From the NCBI RefSeq assembly GCF_007565055.1, contig NC_044554.1:142537463-142601462 (forward strand): DNA of 64,000 bases, in the 5' to 3' direction. The first letter of the stretch is position 1, and each line of letters begins with the position of its first letter. Origin of the DNA: Rhinopithecus roxellana (taxonomy: Eukaryota > Chordata > Mammalia > Primates > Cercopithecidae). Under the pieces are notes generated by a model, which saw nothing but the letters and a program-made list of their open reading frames with translations, made no database searches and was not told the origin of the DNA. The position numbers and the translations under genes are program-made. Positions 60,751 through 64,000 of the stretch are shown here, piece after piece.

Positions 60751-60758
60751 ACCCACAG

Positions 60759-60894
60759 CTTCTCCTCTTCCTTAAAGCCTTTTCCGAAACAGAGCAGACA
60801 AAGTTGGCGATGCTGTCAGGGATTCTGCTGGGCAACGGCACCCTGCCCGCCACCATCCTCACCAGTCTCTTCACCGACAGCTTAGTCAAAGAAG
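60759..60894 (+). CDS. BZW2: BZW2 exon 6
   Basis: This 136-bp exon encodes LLLFLKAFSETEQTKLAMLS through TDSLVKE (residues 136-180) plus one base of the next glycine. The acceptor is gacccacag at 60758, right after a very long T-rich tract, and the donor is GTAATG. The length is not a multiple of three, so skipping would shift the frame. It continues the N-terminal helical domain. Confidence 0.98.
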
Positions 60895-62284
60895 GTAATG
60901 AGGCTCCTGTTTTCTCACCTGTCAGACAACAAAAGAAAAATAAACCCACAGATAGTTATAAAAATGCCAGTTGCTCCTTTTGGTGTCCTCTACTACTCAT
61001 TCTTCACATAAGAGAATATCTGTGTATGTGTGTATATTGCCTTTCAAATAATAAAAGGAGTGGACATGATAATTGTAGGAAATTTGAAGGAAAAAAATAT
61101 GCACACCTGTACAAAGACATATTAAGAAAGACTAGTAGCAAATTAAAACCTCATGGAAGACTTGATGCCTAGGTTAAATACCCTGAAATCGATCTGGTAA
61201 CCTTTTTGCCCTTCGATACAAAATGGCAGCCTTTAACTCTCACCCCTATTGTAAGAACAAAAACTGTTCCCCTCTCAAGGTCTAGAGAAATTGATGCTCA
61301 GATACTCATTTTGATTGCACTTTGTGAGATATTCATTATCTCAATTTTAGAAAACAGTTTTAAGTCTGCTGCAATAGAAGGAGTCTTGTTTTAATTTTAA
61401 GGCATTAAGAGTTGGATAGGCATGCATACCATGATTTGGTTATAGAATAAAACAAAAGTGGGCTGTTTACTTGTAGGAGGATAATGATAGTCAAATTACA
61501 ATGCAACACAAAACAGTTATTTTTCCTTAAAAATAAATTAAAAGAGCTTTTGTGCGAACATCTGTTTCTTCTGAGAACTTAAAAAGTTTTCCTCCTACGT
61601 ATATGAAGTCCTAGCCTCATTCATGCCTGTAGTGAAAGGGGTTATAGTTTTCTTGTAGCTAAGAAAAGAATAGTAAATTGAGAGTCAATTGGTCTTATTC
61701 AAAGACTCTAGTTTTTAGCTTAAAATCACTCAGATTTATGACAGTTCAGACTCTGTAGTTGTTGAATGTTATTAGTATTATGACATTTTAAAGTATTTCA
61801 CTGAAGAAAATTCACAGTACAACACACATCTTATTTTTGCTATTAGCCATTTTGCACACAGAAAATCAACATAGTATATAAAGGTTAACCATTAATTATT
61901 TTAAATCATCCTAGCCGACATAACAGAAAATAATTGCCTTTCTAGTTATTTTAAAAACCTAAGTGATGTCTGTAACTTCCTTTGTAATATATCCAAAAAT
62001 TACATTATTAGATGGATAGATATGTGATAAAGCAAATACGGCAAAATATTAGTTATAGAAACTAGATGGTGGGCATGTGAGTGGTCATTGTTCAGTTTGT
62101 TCAACTTTTCTGTATGTCTGGAAATTATTATCGTAAAATGTTTGGGGGGTGGTGAGGAGAAAAATAACTTTGCTATGGAAGTAGTATAGTTATATGTTAT
62201 ATGGCTTTTCCTTAAAACTCTACCATCTTTTACAAACTAGAGGTTTAAACTCATGCTTCCTAATTGGCAAAGCATTGAGAAGAT

Positions 62285-62591
62285 GGCTGGGTATGGTAAC
62301 TCATGCCTGAAACCCTAACACTTTGGGAAGCTGAGGTAAGAAAGTTGCTTGAGGCCAGGAGTTTGAGACCAGTCTGGGAAACATAGCAAGACTCTCTACT
62401 CTTAAAAAAAAAAAAAAAAAATTAAAACCTAGCCAGGTGTGTTGGCACACCGTGCAATCCCAGCTGCTCAGGAGACTAAGGCAAGAGGATTACTTGAGCC
62501 CAGGAGTTTGAGGCTACGGTGAGCTATGATCACATCATCTTACTACAGCCTGGACAACAGAGAAAGACTATCTAAGATAAAAAAAAAAAAA
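62285..62591 (+). mobile_element. AluJ
   Basis: Old diverged copy, 'ggctgggtatggtaactcat', with internal and terminal A runs. Confidence 0.88.
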
Positions 62592-63810
62592 GAAATAACA
62601 AAAATGGTTAAGAAATTAATCATTTTCCCCAACTCATCCAATACATGAGCAAGGGAGATGGGATTATCCTACTCAGTAGAGGAGTGACTATAAAGAAAGT
62701 TAAATCTCAATTTTAAGCTCCTAGTTTCAAGCATAGTTTTTCTTTACTTACAATACAGATTACAGCCTAGTATTAATTTATATTAAATTTTATATTGGTT
62801 GTATGAGCTAATGATAATGCTAACAATTCATCTTAACAAGTTGTTTAACATGAACTTTCAGTTAAGATGTAATGCATGTTTTGTTGTCATGGTCATTTTT
62901 TTTTTAATTAGTTTCTCTGCTTATTCAAGGGAAGAAAATCAGGTTTAGTTGGTGTCTATATGAATGATAGACAAATTAAATGCTTTGACTTTCCAGTTAC
63001 TGAAAGACCTGGGTCAAATTGGTATATAAGGACATGTATTTCTTATGTAACAATAAATGGAAAATTAGGACAGACCTCAGGCTGAACAGCAATATCATTC
63101 AGGACTTAAGTATTTTTCTCCTGTTATCATTCATAGCATTAACTTCATCCCAAGGATGCTGCCCCCTCTTGTTATAAGATGTCTGCTGATAACAGTTATG
63201 GCATAGTCTTCCTGGTTCCGGTTCAGTGAAAGAACACTTCTCCTGAACACAGGATAATTTATCTTTCCTTCAGCTGATTGGCTGACACAGACTGCATGAC
63301 CAGTACAGGTCCAGTAGCAATTGCCAGGGGGGTGCCTTGGGCAGATGAGCTTAAGCGAGGTCACTGAATTAATCATCAGAAAGAGGTGATACCAGAACTT
63401 AGGCTAATAAATAGTCACTTGGACTGGATAAAATGGGACCTCTTTTAGGAAAGAGGTAAAGAGAATAGAGGCTGCTTAGTTAGGCCACATTATCATTAGC
63501 TCATAACAATAGTAGAACCTTTAGTTTAGAAAAATCAGTTAAATGTTTCAACTACATCTTAACTCTTCATTAAATAACCACAACATAAATTTAGAAATTT
63601 GAAGTGTTCATAGAACTGTCTTCTTGTTATCTGATTATTTCTATTTGGAAATAAGTGGTAATGTAAATGTGGACATGTGATTGAATGGTTTCCTGATTTA
63701 ACATAACTAGCTTAATAACGATTGTTTTTTTAAATCCAGAAAAGTTTAACTTGAAACAGCCTTGATATTTTTATAGCTTAACTCAAGAATATTTTCAAAT
63801 GCTCTTTATA

Positions 63811-64000
63811 GCTGGGTGCAATGCCTCATTCCTGTAATCCCAGCAATTTGGGAGGCCAGCGCAGGTGGATCACCTGAGGTCAAGGGTTCAGGACTACCCT
63901 GCCCAACATGGCAAAACCCTGTCTCTATTAAAAATACAGTAACTAGCTGGGTTTGGTGGTGCATGCCTGTAATCCCAGCTACTTGGGAGGCTGAGGCAGG
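63811..64000 (+). mobile_element. AluS, cut by the window end
   Basis: Begins 'gctgggtgcaatgcctcatt' and runs off the right edge in the right monomer. Confidence 0.9.

Larger units (their letters stand above)
57618..60758. other. BZW2 intron 5
   Basis: This 3.1-kb intron contains a plus Alu (57688-57986), MIR-like fragments (about 58365-58500 and 59085-59220), a weak L1-like stretch (about 58770-59050) and a long terminal T-rich tract (60700-60749). The stretch 59230-60690 holds nothing I recognise. Confidence 0.7.
21020..64000 (+). other. BZW2: BZW2 gene, 5' portion (exons 1-6 and introns)
   Basis: A non-coding first exon and five coding exons splice in frame to residues 1-180 of basic leucine zipper and W2 domain-containing protein 2, also called eIF5-mimic protein 1 (family length about 419). 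The protein is cytoplasmic and built of HEAT-like helices. Its C-terminal W2 domain, which binds eIF2-beta and eIF3, lies beyond the window. It competes with eIF5 in the 43S complex and so favours initiation at good-context AUGs. Exon phases are 1 (end of exon 2), 1 (exon 3), 0 (exon 4), 0 (exon 5) and 1 (exon 6), with no stop or frameshift. Confidence 0.96.
60895..64000. other. BZW2 intron 6 (partial)
   Basis: This contains plus Alus at 62285-62591 and 63811-64000. The stretches 60895-62284 and 62592-63810 are AT-rich and hold no feature I can name. Confidence 0.65.

Overview
This is nuclear DNA from a primate. The window is packed with Alu elements in both orientations, L1 and MIR fragments, and endogenous-retrovirus LTRs, and it holds two spliced genes whose exons obey GT/AG rules. 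Two young Alu copies (53471-53800 and 18675-18942) carry the 'gagatccggccactgcac' variant that I associate with the AluYR lineage of Old World monkeys. A macaque, baboon or relative is therefore more likely than human. The gene pair matches the ANKMY2/BZW2 locus (human 7p21.1).

Layout. ANKMY2 lies on the minus strand. Its first three coding exons are at 20378-20444, 10924-10988 and 1690-1828, and the rest of the gene continues off the left edge. BZW2 lies on the plus strand. It has a non-coding first exon ending at 21154 and five coding exons at 40043-40107, 48482-48658, 56152-56255, 57552-57617 and 60759-60894, which encode residues 1-180. The remaining exons lie past the right edge. The two genes diverge from a CpG-rich interval (about 20280-21540) with CCAAT boxes facing ANKMY2 and GC boxes in front of BZW2 exon 1, which looks like a shared bidirectional promoter.

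Function. BZW2 (eIF5-mimic protein 1) competes with eIF5 in the translation pre-initiation complex and raises the stringency of start-codon choice. Its own AUG here sits in a poor context, as its published autoregulation requires. ANKMY2 is an ankyrin-repeat and MYND-finger protein linked to ciliary and Hedgehog signalling. The two share a promoter region but no known pathway.

Everything else is intron: about 36 Alu elements, several L1 3' ends, MIR fragments, simple repeats, an ERV LTR (about 12640-13495), a MER11-type solo LTR (53032-54574) and an L1-mobilised HERV-W copy (51314-52207). The observations most worth a second look are a frame-preserving 18-nt candidate microexon in BZW2 intron 4, a perfect 124-bp duplication across an LTR/host junction, the HERV-W retrocopy with exact target-site duplications, tandem donor sites in the BZW2 5'UTR, a poly-T tract next to a BZW2 acceptor, and a perfect 14-bp hairpin created inside an Alu. 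I found no bacterial-type system, CRISPR array or new protein-coding gene.
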